64,000 nucleotides of DNA from Bacillus sp. ISL-34 (GTDB lineage: Bacteria > Bacillota > Bacilli > Bacillales > DSM-1321), in contig NZ_JAGGQJ010000011.1 of the NCBI RefSeq assembly GCF_018613325.1, positions 124,001 through 188,000 on the forward strand. Direction: 5' to 3'. A model generated the notes under the pieces. The model did no database searches, was not told the DNA's origin, and saw nothing but the letters and a program-made list of their open reading frames with translations. Of the stretch, positions 1 to 8,575 are shown one piece after another (the first letter of the stretch is position 1; the number at the start of each line of letters is the position of its first letter). Made by a program: the position numbers and the translations under genes.

Positions 1-2043
1 AAGTCGGTCATTCTTTGGGGAGTCATATCTGCTTTGGGTGCGGTGAGTTTTGGTTTCGTCGCGCTAAACCGGGGGGAAAGCATCAATGCCATGTGGATTG
101 TCACTGCAGCACTTTGTGTTTATTCAATTGCATACCGCTTTTATAGTAAATTCATTGCACGGAAAGTGTTTGAGCTAGATGACAATCGCCAGACTCCATC
201 TGAAGCGAATAATGATGGGAAAGATTATGTTCCTACAAACAAATGGGTGTTGTTTGGCCACCATTTTGCAGCAATTGCCGGAGCTGGCCCTCTGGTAGGT
301 CCCATCCTTGCAGCGCAGATGGGATATTTGCCAGGGACGCTATGGCTTGTAGTCGGAGTTGTATTGGCTGGTGCCGTACAGGATTTCATCATTCTCTTCG
401 GTTCGATGCGCCGTAACGGCAAATCATTGGGAGAGATGATCAAAGAGGAAATTGGGCCGATTACTGGATTGATAGCGATGATCGGTATCCTGGGTATCAT
501 GATCATTTTATTAGCGGTACTTGCCCTGGTTGTCGTAAAAGCGCTGGTGGGCAGTCCGTGGGGGATGTTCACGATTGCCTCGACCATACCTATTGCAGTC
601 CTTATGGGCATTTACATGCGTTATATAAGGCCGGGACGGGTTGGTGAAGGATCGATCATCGGAATCATACTATTGATGCTCGCTTTATATTTCGGCCGCT
701 TTGTAGCCGAGAGCCCAACATGGGCGCCAATGTTCACTTTCAGCGGGGAAACGATCGCCATCATGTTGATTGTATACGGATTTGTTGCCTCCGTTTTGCC
801 TGTATGGATGTTATTGGCACCGCGTGATTACTTAAGCACATTCTTGAAAATCGGTACGATCATCGGACTTGCACTTGGTATCTTTATTGTCATGCCGAGC
901 CTTGAAATGCCTGCCGTCACTCAATTCATTGATGGAACAGGACCTGTATTTTCCGGGAATTTATTCCCGTTCCTATTCATTACGATCGCTTGTGGAGCGG
1001 TATCGGGATTCCATGCACTCGTTTCATCAGGTACAACTCCTAAAATGATTGAACGCGAATCGCATTCACGTCCAATCGGATACGGGGCGATGTTGACTGA
1101 ATCCTTTGTAGCCATCATGGCGATGATAGCAGCCTGTGTATTGACGCCAGGGATCTATTTTGCCATTAACAGCCCGGGGGCCGTTGTGGGAACGGAACCT
1201 GCTCAGGTGGCTGCCACGATATCCGATTGGGGTTTCGTTTTGACACCTGAGATGATTACCGACCTTGCAGACGATGTTGGGGAAGAGACCATTATATCCC
1301 GTACTGGAGGAGCTCCAACCTTTGCTATCGGCATGGCCCATATCTTCTCGCAAGTGATTGGCGGGGCGTCCCTGATGGCATTCTGGTATCATTTCGCGAT
1401 CCTGTTCGAGGCATTGTTCATACTGACCACCATTGATGCTGGAACCAGGGTAGGGCGTTTTATGATACAGGATATCATCGGCACCTTTTACAAACCATTT
1501 GCAAAAACGAATAAATGGCTGCCCAATATTATTGCGACTGCGATTTGTGTAATCGGTTGGGGGTACTTCCTTTATCAAGGGGTCATTGATCCTCTTGGCG
1601 GAATCAATACCCTTTGGCCATTGTTTGGAATTGCCAATCAGATGCTTTCCGCCATTGCGTTGCTGCTTGGGACGACGGTCCTTTTCAAAATGGGCAAAAA
1701 AGCGTACACATGGGTCACTCTTGTGCCTACTACATTCTTGTTGATAGTGACCATGACGGCAGGGTGGCAAAAGCTGTTCCACGAAAATCCGGCGATTGGC
1801 TTTTTAGCGCATAAGGATAAGTTTAAAGCTGCCTATGATAGTGGGGAAATTCTTGCTCCGGCAGCTAATCTGGCCGAGATGAAGCGGGTCATCGTCAATG
1901 ATTATGTGGATGCTGCCCTTTGTGCCATCTTCATGATTGTGGTGATCACCGTCCTTATTTCTGCCATTAGGTTATGGATAAAGGTCTTAAAGAACCAGAA
2001 AATAGATTTACATGAAACACCTTATGTATCAAGGTCGTCATAA
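1..2043 (+). CDS. cstA: CstA-family peptide/pyruvate transporter, 5' partial
   Basis: Polytopic inner-membrane carrier of the carbon starvation CstA/BtsT family, which imports peptides or pyruvate when preferred carbon runs out. The frame is open from base 1, and the first visible codons (KSVILWG...) already match the family N-terminus, so the true start lies just upstream and about 680 residues are visible. Family blocks seen are DGKDYVPT, FGHHFAAIAGAGPLVGP, GAVSGFHALVSSGTTPK and DAGTR. The sequence is closer to the long E. coli CstA form than to short Bacillus paralogues. A YbdD-type small partner follows 13 nt downstream. An internal TTG (34) would remove the first membrane segment and is not favoured. 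Confidence 0.93.
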   Translation, partial: KSVILWGVISALGAVSFGFVALNRGESINAMWIVTAALCVYSIAYRFYSKFIARKVFELDDNRQTPSEANNDGKDYVPTNKWVLFGHHFAAIAGAGPLVGPILAAQMGYLPGTLWLVVGVVLAGAVQDFIILFGSMRRNGKSLGEMIKEEIGPITGLIAMIGILGIMIILLAVLALVVVKALVGSPWGMFTIASTIPIAVLMGIYMRYIRPGRVGEGSIIGIILLMLALYFGRFVAESPTWAPMFTFSGETIAIMLIVYGFVASVLPVWMLLAPRDYLSTFLKIGTIIGLALGIFIVMPSLEMPAVTQFIDGTGPVFSGNLFPFLFITIACGAVSGFHALVSSGTTPKMIERESHSRPIGYGAMLTESFVAIMAMIAACVLTPGIYFAINSPGAVVGTEPAQVAATISDWGFVLTPEMITDLADDVGEETIISRTGGAPTFAIGMAHIFSQVIGGASLMAFWYHFAILFEALFILTTIDAGTRVGRFMIQDIIGTFYKPFAKTNKWLPNIIATAICVIGWGYFLYQGVIDPLGGINTLWPLFGIANQMLSAIALLLGTTVLFKMGKKAYTWVTLVPTTFLLIVTMTAGWQKLFHENPAIGFLAHKDKFKAAYDSGEILAPAANLAEMKRVIVNDYVDAALCAIFMIVVITVLISAIRLWIKVLKNQKIDLHETPYVSRSS

Positions 2044-2056
2044 GGGAGGGAAGGCA

Positions 2057-2260
2057 ATGTTGAAAAGATTAATTAAAATTCTCAGCTACAGGAAGCAGTT
2101 CGTCAGTTTGCTCGTCGGCGTGCCAAGTTATGATACGTATGTAGCACATATGAGAATGCATCATCCTGAGGATCCCGTGAAAACCAGGAAAGAATTTTTC
2201 TGCGAAGCCCAGGATGAACGGTATAACGCAAAGGGTGGGAAAGTGTCTCGTTGCTGTTAA
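2057..2260 (+). CDS. YbdD/YjiX-family small protein, CstA partner
   Basis: A 67-residue cytosolic protein of the YbdD/YjiX (DUF466) family, almost always encoded directly after cstA-type genes and thought to assist the transporter. Diagnostic parts are LVGVPSYDTYVAHMRMHHPE, the DPVKTRKEFFCEAQDERY stretch and a terminal Cys-Cys. The ATG at 2057 is chosen because GGGAGGGAAGG precedes it at good distance; a longer frame from 2012 overlaps cstA and lacks family similarity. It shares a transcript with cstA and ends at a strong terminator. Confidence 0.9.
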   Translation: MLKRLIKILSYRKQFVSLLVGVPSYDTYVAHMRMHHPEDPVKTRKEFFCEAQDERYNAKGGKVSRCC

Positions 2261-2275
2261 TGGAAATTTTTTGAA

Positions 2276-2303
2276 GGGCCCTCAATAGGAGGGCCCTTTT
2301 TTT
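2276..2303 (+). terminator. Rho-independent terminator after cstA-ybdD
   Basis: Perfect 8-bp stem GGGCCCTC/GAGGGCCC with a short AATA-type loop, followed by seven T residues. Confidence 0.93.
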
Positions 2304-2415
2304 AGTGGTTTTTTTGAAGTGGGACATAAGTAGAGGGGAAATGTAACGCCAATGGATGTTGAAAAGTACTTTTAAAACTAAAAAAATCAAATTTCTAATC
2401 CTTTATTCATAGAGA

Positions 2416-2432
2416 TGTTATATAACCTAACA
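2416..2432 (+). promoter_or_regulatory. TnrA/GlnR box 1 upstream of amtB
   Basis: TGTTATATAACCTAACA matches the TGTNA-N7-TNACA consensus at every fixed position. It lies about 125 nt before the amtB start, as expected for TnrA activation of the nrgAB (amtB-glnK) operon under nitrogen limitation. Confidence 0.8.
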
Positions 2433-2507
2433 ATTTTTTATTAAATATTAAAAATTAAGTTGAATTATTAGAAAATTAATTATATGATAAAAGATATAAC
2501 ATATTAG

Positions 2508-2524
2508 TGTTAATAAACATAACA
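2508..2524 (+). promoter_or_regulatory. TnrA/GlnR box 2 upstream of amtB
   Basis: TGTTAATAAACATAACA is a second full match to TGTNA-N7-TNACA, 92 bp centre-to-centre from box 1 and 31 nt before the start codon. A third copy at 2485-2501 (TGATA-N7-TAACA) has one mismatch. The promoter-proximal site could act as a repression site or as part of a loop; that is inference. Confidence 0.75.
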
Positions 2525-2555
2525 TATACAAAAAAACAAGGGGGAAAAAAACAGT

Positions 2556-3770
2556 ATGCAAATGGCAGATTCGGTATTCATGTTTTTGGCGACGATGATG
2601 GTTTGGTTAATGACACCAGGGATTGCCCTATTTTATGGAGGGATGGTGAAAAGTAAAAATGTCCTGAATACGGCAATGCATAGTTATATGCCGCTGGCTG
2701 TCATTTCGATTCTTTGGGTGCTGATTGGGTATTCTTTATCATTTTCACCTGGTAATACACTTCTGGGCGGTCTGGACTGGGTTGGCTTAAAGGATGTAGG
2801 CTTTGCACCTGGACCATACAGCGAAACAATTCCTCATAGTTTGTTCATGTTATTCCAAATGACTTTTGCCGTTTTAACCGTCTCGATCATTGCAGGTGGC
2901 ATTGCCGAGCGGATGAAGTTTTCAGCATTCCTGATTTTTACGATCCTTTGGTCTTTATTCGTATACGCTCCCGTTGCACACTGGGTATGGGGAGGCGGCT
3001 GGTTAGCGGAACTGGGTACACTTGACTTTGCAGGTGGCAACGTTGTTCATATTTCTTCAGGGGTTGCAGGTCTGGTTTTAGCGATCATGTTAGGTAAAAG
3101 GAAAGAGTCGGGGGACAGTGCACCGCATAATCTTCCTTTAACATTCCTTGGCGGATCATTAATTTGGTTCGGTTGGTACGGCTTCAACGTCGGAAGCGCA
3201 CTGACAATCAATGAAGTGGCAATGAATGTATTCGTCAATACAGCTGTTGCAGCAGCTGCTGGTATCATAGGCTGGCTGATCGTTGAGTATATGGCCAATA
3301 AAAAGGCAACATTGCTGGGCGCGGTATCCGGAGCTATTTCTGGCTTGGTGGCCATTACACCTGCTTGCGGATTCGTAACCCCTGCCTCTTCCATCATCAT
3401 CGGGGTCATCGGAGGTGCCGTATGTTTCTGGGGCGTATTCTTCCTGAAGAATAAACTGGGTTACGACGATGCACTTGATGCTTTCGGATTACATGGGATC
3501 GGCGGGACATGGGGGGGCATCGCTACAGGTTTATTCGCGACCACTTCCGTAAACGAAAACGGTGCAGATGGTTTATTCTATGGAGACTTCAACTTGTTGT
3601 GGAAGCAGCTTGTAGCGATCATTGCGACATATATCTTCGTTGCCGTGGTCACTTATATCGTTGCTAAAGTCATTAACCTTTTCGTGCCGTTGCGTGTCAG
3701 TGAAGAAGATGAGTCAATGGGGCTTGATCTTACACTTCATGGAGAAAAAGCTTATCACGAATCCATATAA
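2556..3770 (+). CDS. amtB: Ammonium transporter AmtB (NrgA type)
   Basis: Trimeric ammonium channel of the Amt/MEP/Rh family in the cytoplasmic membrane, 404 residues with about eleven membrane helices. The conserved twin-histidine pore residues lie in GGNVVHISSGVAGL and FGLHGIGGTWGG, and the signature block (D)FAGG...H...G is intact. The ATG at 2556 follows AAGGGGG; a second ATG at 2562 is spaced worse. glnK follows 15 nt downstream, giving the usual amtB-glnK pair in which the PII protein blocks the channel at nitrogen sufficiency. The upstream TnrA boxes predict induction under nitrogen limitation. Confidence 0.96.
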   Translation: MQMADSVFMFLATMMVWLMTPGIALFYGGMVKSKNVLNTAMHSYMPLAVISILWVLIGYSLSFSPGNTLLGGLDWVGLKDVGFAPGPYSETIPHSLFMLFQMTFAVLTVSIIAGGIAERMKFSAFLIFTILWSLFVYAPVAHWVWGGGWLAELGTLDFAGGNVVHISSGVAGLVLAIMLGKRKESGDSAPHNLPLTFLGGSLIWFGWYGFNVGSALTINEVAMNVFVNTAVAAAAGIIGWLIVEYMANKKATLLGAVSGAISGLVAITPACGFVTPASSIIIGVIGGAVCFWGVFFLKNKLGYDDALDAFGLHGIGGTWGGIATGLFATTSVNENGADGLFYGDFNLLWKQLVAIIATYIFVAVVTYIVAKVINLFVPLRVSEEDESMGLDLTLHGEKAYHESI

Positions 3771-3785
3771 AAGGGGGTTGCTCAT

Positions 3786-4148
3786 ATGTCCGAGGTTTTA
3801 ACGAAAATAGAAATCATTACACGTCCTATCAAGTTTGAACAATTCAAAGCCGAACTTGCCAAAATAGGGGTAAGCGGAATGACTGTATCGGAAGTAAAAG
3901 GAACGGGTCTTCAGAAAAGTTATGTGGAAACCTATAGAGGCAGAAATCGTGAAATGTCATTACATGACCGAATGAAAATCGAAATCGTCGTGTGTGAAGT
4001 GCCAGTTCAGGATGTTGTGGATGTAGCAAGGAAATTCTTGAGTACCGGTAAACCAGGTGACGGAAAAATCTTCATTTATGAATTGGCGAATGTTGTGAAT
4101 ATCCGTACCGGAAAAGAAGGTCATGATGCGTTAAAGAATGACATCTGA
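3786..4148 (+). CDS. glnK: PII-family nitrogen regulatory protein GlnK
   Basis: Trimeric PII signal protein of 120 residues that senses ATP/ADP and 2-oxoglutarate and docks on AmtB. The beta-barrel and nucleotide-binding blocks are clear (KIEIITRP, RMKIEIVVC, TGKPGDGKIFIYEL, NIRTGKEG). The T-loop reads ETYRGRNREM; the residue equivalent to the uridylylated Tyr51 of enteric PII is Arg55 here. Control should therefore not use uridylylation, as is usual in Bacillota. It is encoded directly behind amtB with an AGGGGG ribosome site. Confidence 0.95.
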   Translation: MSEVLTKIEIITRPIKFEQFKAELAKIGVSGMTVSEVKGTGLQKSYVETYRGRNREMSLHDRMKIEIVVCEVPVQDVVDVARKFLSTGKPGDGKIFIYELANVVNIRTGKEGHDALKNDI

Positions 4149-4199
4149 TTGTCCGGCCGGATGTGCCGGATACAGTTATGTAAAGAAAGGGAGCTGAAA

Positions 4200-4382
4200 A
4201 TGGGGAGACTGGTCCGAATTGTTAATGCAAAAAAACAGAAGATCGTTAATACGCTCATTTCAGAGGATGTATATCAACCTGATGACCGACCCTTTTTATT
4301 GGAATTGCCACTGAAAAATTTAGAAGAGATACTATCCCTTCGAATGAAATCCTCGTTTCAAAATCCCCGTTTTAAAAAATGA
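4200..4382 (+). CDS. Small FbpA-like protein
   Basis: A 60-residue basic protein starting at the ATG after AAGGGAG. The pattern KKQKIVNTLISEDVYQ..D.PFLLELPLKNLEE resembles the Fur-regulated basic protein FbpA family (LIDKLI..gvYk..d.qLyeLtLseLE), small partners used in the Bacillus iron-sparing response. The assignment rests on pattern memory only. It sits 51 nt after glnK and before a terminator, so it is probably co-transcribed with amtB-glnK; no Fur box was seen. A longer frame from a TTG at 4149 has no ribosome site. Confidence 0.5.
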   Translation: MGRLVRIVNAKKQKIVNTLISEDVYQPDDRPFLLELPLKNLEEILSLRMKSSFQNPRFKK

Positions 4383-4388
4383 CCTTTC

Positions 4389-4420
4389 AGCCGTTATCCT
4401 ATATGGGAGAGCGGCTTTTT
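4389..4420 (+). terminator. Terminator after the amtB-glnK operon
   Basis: AGCCG and CGGCT arms around a loop that may fold further, followed by TTTTT. It is weaker than its neighbours but correctly placed. Confidence 0.6.
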
Positions 4421-4720
4421 AATGCGTTTGATTTCCAGCCTCCGGGTGGCATTTAAATGTTAGAATAAGGAAGCTTTTTTCTTGAATCCCCCATGGAAAT
4501 CGGGGAGCTTTACAACTATAATGAATAAGGATATAAATTTAAATACGATTTTTTTGCCTTTTTTGACGCTTTTCGCTTAGTTACTTCAATTTTTCTTTAA
4601 TTTTGCGAAAAGTTATTTCAAAAAAATGTAAGTTTTCCGAAAAAACGATGAATTATTTCTTGAATGCCCTGTTTAATAATAGGGAAATTATTAATATGTT
4701 CTTTTAAGAGGTGAAAGGAA
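4421..4720. other. AT-rich intergenic region before the LytTR gene
   Basis: No gene is seen. It holds a possible hairpin with CCCC (4488-4492) facing GGGG (4502-4505) inside AAGCT/AGCTT arms, then about 170 nt of A/T-rich sequence likely to contain the regulator's promoter. No regulator site was recognised. Confidence 0.4.
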
Positions 4721-5371
4721 ATGGATCAATTTACGGTCGAATCCGTTTTAAATATCATCAGGGAGTTTGTACCGAAGGATGCTTCAATTTCTGTGGCTGA
4801 TTCCGAAAAATACATTTATTATCAACCGAGCAAACAAGTTGACTTAAGAATAAAACCAGGTGATTTAATCAGTGAAAACACGGCGACATATAAAGCTCTG
4901 AGTGTCCGTAAAAAAATAGGGGTGCAAGTTGAAAGCAACGTATTTGGCGTACCTTACTATGGGCTGAGTGTTCCTATCATGGACGAGGGAAATCCTTTAG
5001 GAGCGGTAACGGCCATCTTGCCGTCAAAGCCATTAATTTTACCGACATCATTCTTGACCATTAAAACAGATGATCGTTGGATACCGCTTCCATATGATGA
5101 AATCATGTATTTGGAAGCTCAAAATAGGAAAACTAAAATTCAGTCCGAACGTGTGAGTGGATTTCATAAAATGAACTTAAGTGAATTGGAATTCATTTTA
5201 CCTAGTGATTTATTCATTCGCGTGCATCGTTCGTACATCGTCAATATCAACTATATTAAAGAAATCCTTCCCGATTTTCATTCTACATTTTTACTGATAA
5301 TGAAAGACGATTCCAAAATCCAGGTCAGTCAAACATATGCAAGTCAATTCAGAAGGGCTTTAGGATTTTAG
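4721..5371 (+). CDS. LytTR-domain transcriptional regulator with N-terminal sensor domain
   Basis: Cytosolic DNA-binding regulator of 216 residues. Roughly residues 105-215 form a LytTR domain (IPLPYDEIMYLEAQ, LFIRVHRSYIVNINYIKEI, then a run ending SQTYASQFRRALGF). There is no receiver domain. The first 100 residues resemble a PAS/cache-like ligand fold (YGLSVPIMDEGNPLGAVTAI), so this is a one-component sensor rather than a response regulator. AGGTGAAAGG precedes the ATG. It lies 130 nt upstream of and parallel to the CoA-transferase gene, which suggests it controls acetate or acyl-CoA metabolism; that link is inference. Confidence 0.85.
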   Translation: MDQFTVESVLNIIREFVPKDASISVADSEKYIYYQPSKQVDLRIKPGDLISENTATYKALSVRKKIGVQVESNVFGVPYYGLSVPIMDEGNPLGAVTAILPSKPLILPTSFLTIKTDDRWIPLPYDEIMYLEAQNRKTKIQSERVSGFHKMNLSELEFILPSDLFIRVHRSYIVNINYIKEILPDFHSTFLLIMKDDSKIQVSQTYASQFRRALGF

Positions 5372-5422
5372 TGACTCTCCCTTGTGTGAAAAAAATGCTG
5401 GTTTATGCCCAATTTAAGGCTT

Positions 5423-5440
5423 TTCATTCGAAAATGAATG
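5423..5440 (+). promoter_or_regulatory. Palindrome between the LytTR gene and CoA-transferase
   Basis: TTCATT-CGAA-AATGAA is a perfect palindrome about 60 nt before the CoA-transferase start, a candidate operator for the adjacent regulator. LytTR proteins more often use direct repeats, so the link is weak. Confidence 0.3.
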
Positions 5441-5501
5441 TGACGATTACACAGGATTGGTAAAATTAAGTGTAAGAAAAGCGAAAATGGGGGTCTTTTG
5501 T

Positions 5502-7028
5502 ATGAACGAAAGCGTTTTCAAAAAAATTCGCAATGAACAATTTAAGGGGAAAGTAGTTACAGCGGAAGAAGCAGCTTCATGGATTAAAGATGGGATGAAA
5601 CTCGGTATGAGTGGATTTACCCGTGCTGGTGATGCTAAAGTTATTCCGATGGCTCTAGTTGAAAAAGCTAAAACAGAAAAATTCAAAGTTGACGTTTATA
5701 CTGGTGCTTCATTAGGACCGGAAGTCGACCAACATATGGCGGAAGCCGGTATCATAAACAAACGTTTGCCGTTCCAAGCGGATAAAGGCATCCGCAATAA
5801 AATCAATGCTGATGAAGTCACTTATGTGGACCAGCATTTATCTCATACAGCTGAACAAGTTCGTCAAGGCATTGTCGGACCAATAGATTTTGCAATCATC
5901 GAAGCATTGGCGATTACGGAAGAAGGATTGATCATCCCGACAACTTCTGTAGGTAACTCAGCCATATTCGTTCAGGAAGCTAAACATGTAATCATTGAAT
6001 TGAACGTGTCCCACCCAGAAGGTTTGGAAGGGATGCATGATATATATACACCAGCTAAACAAGGGGAGCGCGAACCGATTCCTATGAATAGCGCAAGTGA
6101 TCGCCTGGGATCGATCGGTATTGCGGTTGACCCTGAAAAAGTAATGGGAATCGTCGTTTCTACAGATCTTGATGCACCTTCTACTATCGTGCCGCCGGAT
6201 GAAGAAACTGCAACAATCGCCAACCATCTCATTAACTTCCTTCGTGAAGAAATCAAGGCTGGCCGTTTAACTGAAAGCCTTGCTCCGCTTCAGTCGGGTG
6301 TAGGTTCGGTGGCAAATGCAGTATTCGCTGGCTTCCTTGATTCTGAATTTAAAGATTTGGAAGTTTATTCAGAAGTGCTGCAAGATGCGGTATTTGATTT
6401 AATCGATGCTGGAAAAGTTAAATTCGCTTCAGGGTGTTCGATTACATTAGCTGAAGAAAAAGGTAAGCAAGTTTACGGTGAGCTTGAAAAATACCGTGAT
6501 AAACTAGTTCTTCGTCCACAAGAAATATCCAACCATCCTGAAATCATCCGCCGTCTTGGCTTGATTTCAATCAATACAGCGTTAGAGTGTGATATCTATG
6601 GTAACGTGAACTCGACACATGTTTCTGGGACAAGAATGATGAATGGGATTGGTGGATCAGGAGATTTTGCCCGTAACTCACGCCTAGGCATTTTCGTAAC
6701 GAAATCATATGCAAAAGGCGGTAAGATTTCTAGTATCGTTCCTTTCGTTTCCCATGTGGATCATACCGAACATGATGTGGATGTATTAGTGACAGAGCAA
6801 GGGATCGCAGATTTACGTGGTTTGGCACCAAAAGAGCGCGTAGAGTTAATCATAGAAAACTGTGCGCATCCTGACTACCGTCCACAGCTTCGTGCATACT
6901 TCACTGAAGCGGTTGCGCAAACTGGTGGGCATCAAACTCCACATATTCTTGAAAAAGCATTCTCATGGCATACAAACCTAGCTAAAAACGGTACGATGCT
7001 TGAAGCGGTTCTTCAAGATCAAAAATAA
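5502..7028 (+). CDS. Acetyl-CoA hydrolase/succinyl-CoA:acetate CoA-transferase family protein
   Basis: Class I CoA-transferase of 508 residues of the AarC/Cat1/Ach1 type, moving CoA between acyl-CoA (such as succinyl- or acetyl-CoA) and acetate. The catalytic glutamate is Glu291 in YSEVLQD, and the glycine-rich oxyanion segment is GIGGSGD (382-388). The blocks SHVDHTEHDVDVLVTEQG and AHPDYRPQL are family-specific. The ATG at 5502 follows a GGGGG ribosome site; an in-frame TTG at 5457 has none. A likely role is acetate reassimilation or overflow, with the LytTR gene as regulator. The exact acyl donor cannot be read from sequence. Confidence 0.88.
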   Translation: MNESVFKKIRNEQFKGKVVTAEEAASWIKDGMKLGMSGFTRAGDAKVIPMALVEKAKTEKFKVDVYTGASLGPEVDQHMAEAGIINKRLPFQADKGIRNKINADEVTYVDQHLSHTAEQVRQGIVGPIDFAIIEALAITEEGLIIPTTSVGNSAIFVQEAKHVIIELNVSHPEGLEGMHDIYTPAKQGEREPIPMNSASDRLGSIGIAVDPEKVMGIVVSTDLDAPSTIVPPDEETATIANHLINFLREEIKAGRLTESLAPLQSGVGSVANAVFAGFLDSEFKDLEVYSEVLQDAVFDLIDAGKVKFASGCSITLAEEKGKQVYGELEKYRDKLVLRPQEISNHPEIIRRLGLISINTALECDIYGNVNSTHVSGTRMMNGIGGSGDFARNSRLGIFVTKSYAKGGKISSIVPFVSHVDHTEHDVDVLVTEQGIADLRGLAPKERVELIIENCAHPDYRPQLRAYFTEAVAQTGGHQTPHILEKAFSWHTNLAKNGTMLEAVLQDQK

Positions 7029-7036
7029 GAGTCAAA

Positions 7037-7063
7037 ACCCCGCCAATACAGCGGGGTTTTTTT
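7037..7063 (+). terminator. Terminator after CoA-transferase
   Basis: Perfect ACCCCGC/GCGGGGT stem with a 7-nt loop and seven T residues. Confidence 0.93.
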
Positions 7064-7412
7064 ATTTGGTTCCGTCCCGTATTGGGTAATCTTTCGTCAC
7101 ACACTAATGGAATATTGAAAGGTAAATAGATTATTTCTCCTAAGTAATTTGCATGATGTTGCCGATTAGTCCTTTTTCCTCCAATAGATAACAGATTTAA
7201 AGTGTGAAATGATGCTTAACCATCAAAAGGATAGGGAACTGTATCTTTAGGTTTTTTTCTTATATTTTTGTATATAATTATTCATTCAAGTTATAGAAAT
7301 ATGGTAAACTGCTAACAATGAAAGATTATCATACATAGGATTTTTCGTATTTATGATGTTGTTTCCTTAGAAATAGGGAGTTAAATAGAATGCTTATAGT
7401 GGAGGAGATAAT
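7064..7412. other. Intergenic region upstream of the AI-2E permease
   Basis: No gene or clear structure is seen. It ends with a strong ribosome site (GGAGGAG at about 7401) and presumably carries the permease promoter. Confidence 0.4.
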
Positions 7413-8519
7413 TTGTTCAAGACAAAATTACATTTTTGGACGTTAGAGTTATTACTATTGTCTTTACTTTTTTATGTTGGTACAAAGATTTCCTTTCTTT
7501 TTGAACCAATAGTCATTTTTACATCTACATTGTTCTTTCCAATCTTGATTTCAGGTTTTCTCTATTTCCTGTTCAATCCCACTGTTGATTTCCTCGTTAA
7601 AAGAAGAGTGCCTAGGGGATTGGCGATATTATTGCTTTATGTATTTTTCCTGGGATTGATTAGTTTGCTGGTCGGTCTGGTTGGACCGTCACTTTCCAAA
7701 CAGGTTACGGATTTAATCAATAACCTTCCGGATTATTTCAATCAAGTAAGGAAGTTCGTTGAAGATTCAGCTGAGTCAAAATGGTTTTTGTGGACGGTGG
7801 AACAAGATTATGTACCTCTGCAAGAAGTAGGGGATACGCTGCAGAAATATTTGACTGATTTACCTAGTAATATTACGAACAGTTTAACTTCCGTTTTCAG
7901 CGTAGTGACGAATATTACTTTAGTGGTCGTAACGGTTCCTTTCATCCTGTTTTATATGTTGAAGGATGGGGATAAGCTTCCGGCCGCCATTATGAAATTC
8001 GTGCCGGTTCGCTATAGGAAACCAGCTTTAACAGTACTTCAGGAAACTGGCGGGACGCTTACTACATACATACAAGGGCAGATGCTTGTTTGCATGTTTG
8101 TCGGGATCGGAACGTTCATCGGGTATTTGATCATCGGTTTGCCTTATGCGTTCTTATTCGCGCTGATTGGTGCTGTAACCAATATCATTCCATATGTAGG
8201 TCCGTTTATCGGAGCCGCTCCTGCCGTCATTGTGGCATTGATTCATTCACCGACCGAGGCGTTATTGGTCATTCTGGTTGTAACGGTCATTCAGCAATTG
8301 GATGGTAATTTCATTTCACCGTTAGTCATCGGGAAGAAATTGAACACACATCCGCTTACGATCATCATCCTATTGCTCGTCGCCGGAAACATTGCCGGTA
8401 TCATCGGCATGATTTTGGCCGTTCCGACTTACTCCGTTGTTAAAACGATTGTATTGAATATTGTAAAATTTATCAGGATCCGAAAAGAGGAAAAGCTTGA
8501 AGAGGATATATTGGAATGA
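7413..8519 (+). CDS. AI-2E family (UPF0118) transporter
   Basis: Membrane protein of 368 residues with the family layout: three or four N-terminal helices, an amphipathic middle region (about 90-155), then four or more helices. The C-terminal half has the motifs YIQGQMLVCMFVG, IPYVGPFIGAAPAVIVAL and DGNFISPLVIGKKLNTHPL. Members are proposed exporters or sodium/proton antiporters, and the AI-2 label is historical for most of them. The start is TTG, chosen from GGAGGAG six nt upstream. It stands alone and ends at a bidirectional terminator facing gabD. Confidence 0.9.
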   Translation: MFKTKLHFWTLELLLLSLLFYVGTKISFLFEPIVIFTSTLFFPILISGFLYFLFNPTVDFLVKRRVPRGLAILLLYVFFLGLISLLVGLVGPSLSKQVTDLINNLPDYFNQVRKFVEDSAESKWFLWTVEQDYVPLQEVGDTLQKYLTDLPSNITNSLTSVFSVVTNITLVVVTVPFILFYMLKDGDKLPAAIMKFVPVRYRKPALTVLQETGGTLTTYIQGQMLVCMFVGIGTFIGYLIIGLPYAFLFALIGAVTNIIPYVGPFIGAAPAVIVALIHSPTEALLVILVVTVIQQLDGNFISPLVIGKKLNTHPLTIIILLLVAGNIAGIIGMILAVPTYSVVKTIVLNIVKFIRIRKEEKLEEDILE

Positions 8520-8521
8520 AA

Positions 8522-8557
8522 AAACGGGCCCGACTCCATTGAGTCGGGCCCGTTTTC
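8522..8557. terminator. Bidirectional terminator between convergent genes
   Basis: A 16-bp inverted repeat (AAAACGGGCCCGACTC and its complement) around CATT, with A and T tracts on both sides; it serves both flanking units. Confidence 0.95.
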
Positions 8558-8575
8558 TTAGAGCGCATAAATTGG

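Noticed and set aside
1066..1782. Long antisense reading frame (238 codons) within cstA
   Set aside because: It mirrors the codons of a well-conserved transporter, has no ribosome site and no protein-like family features.
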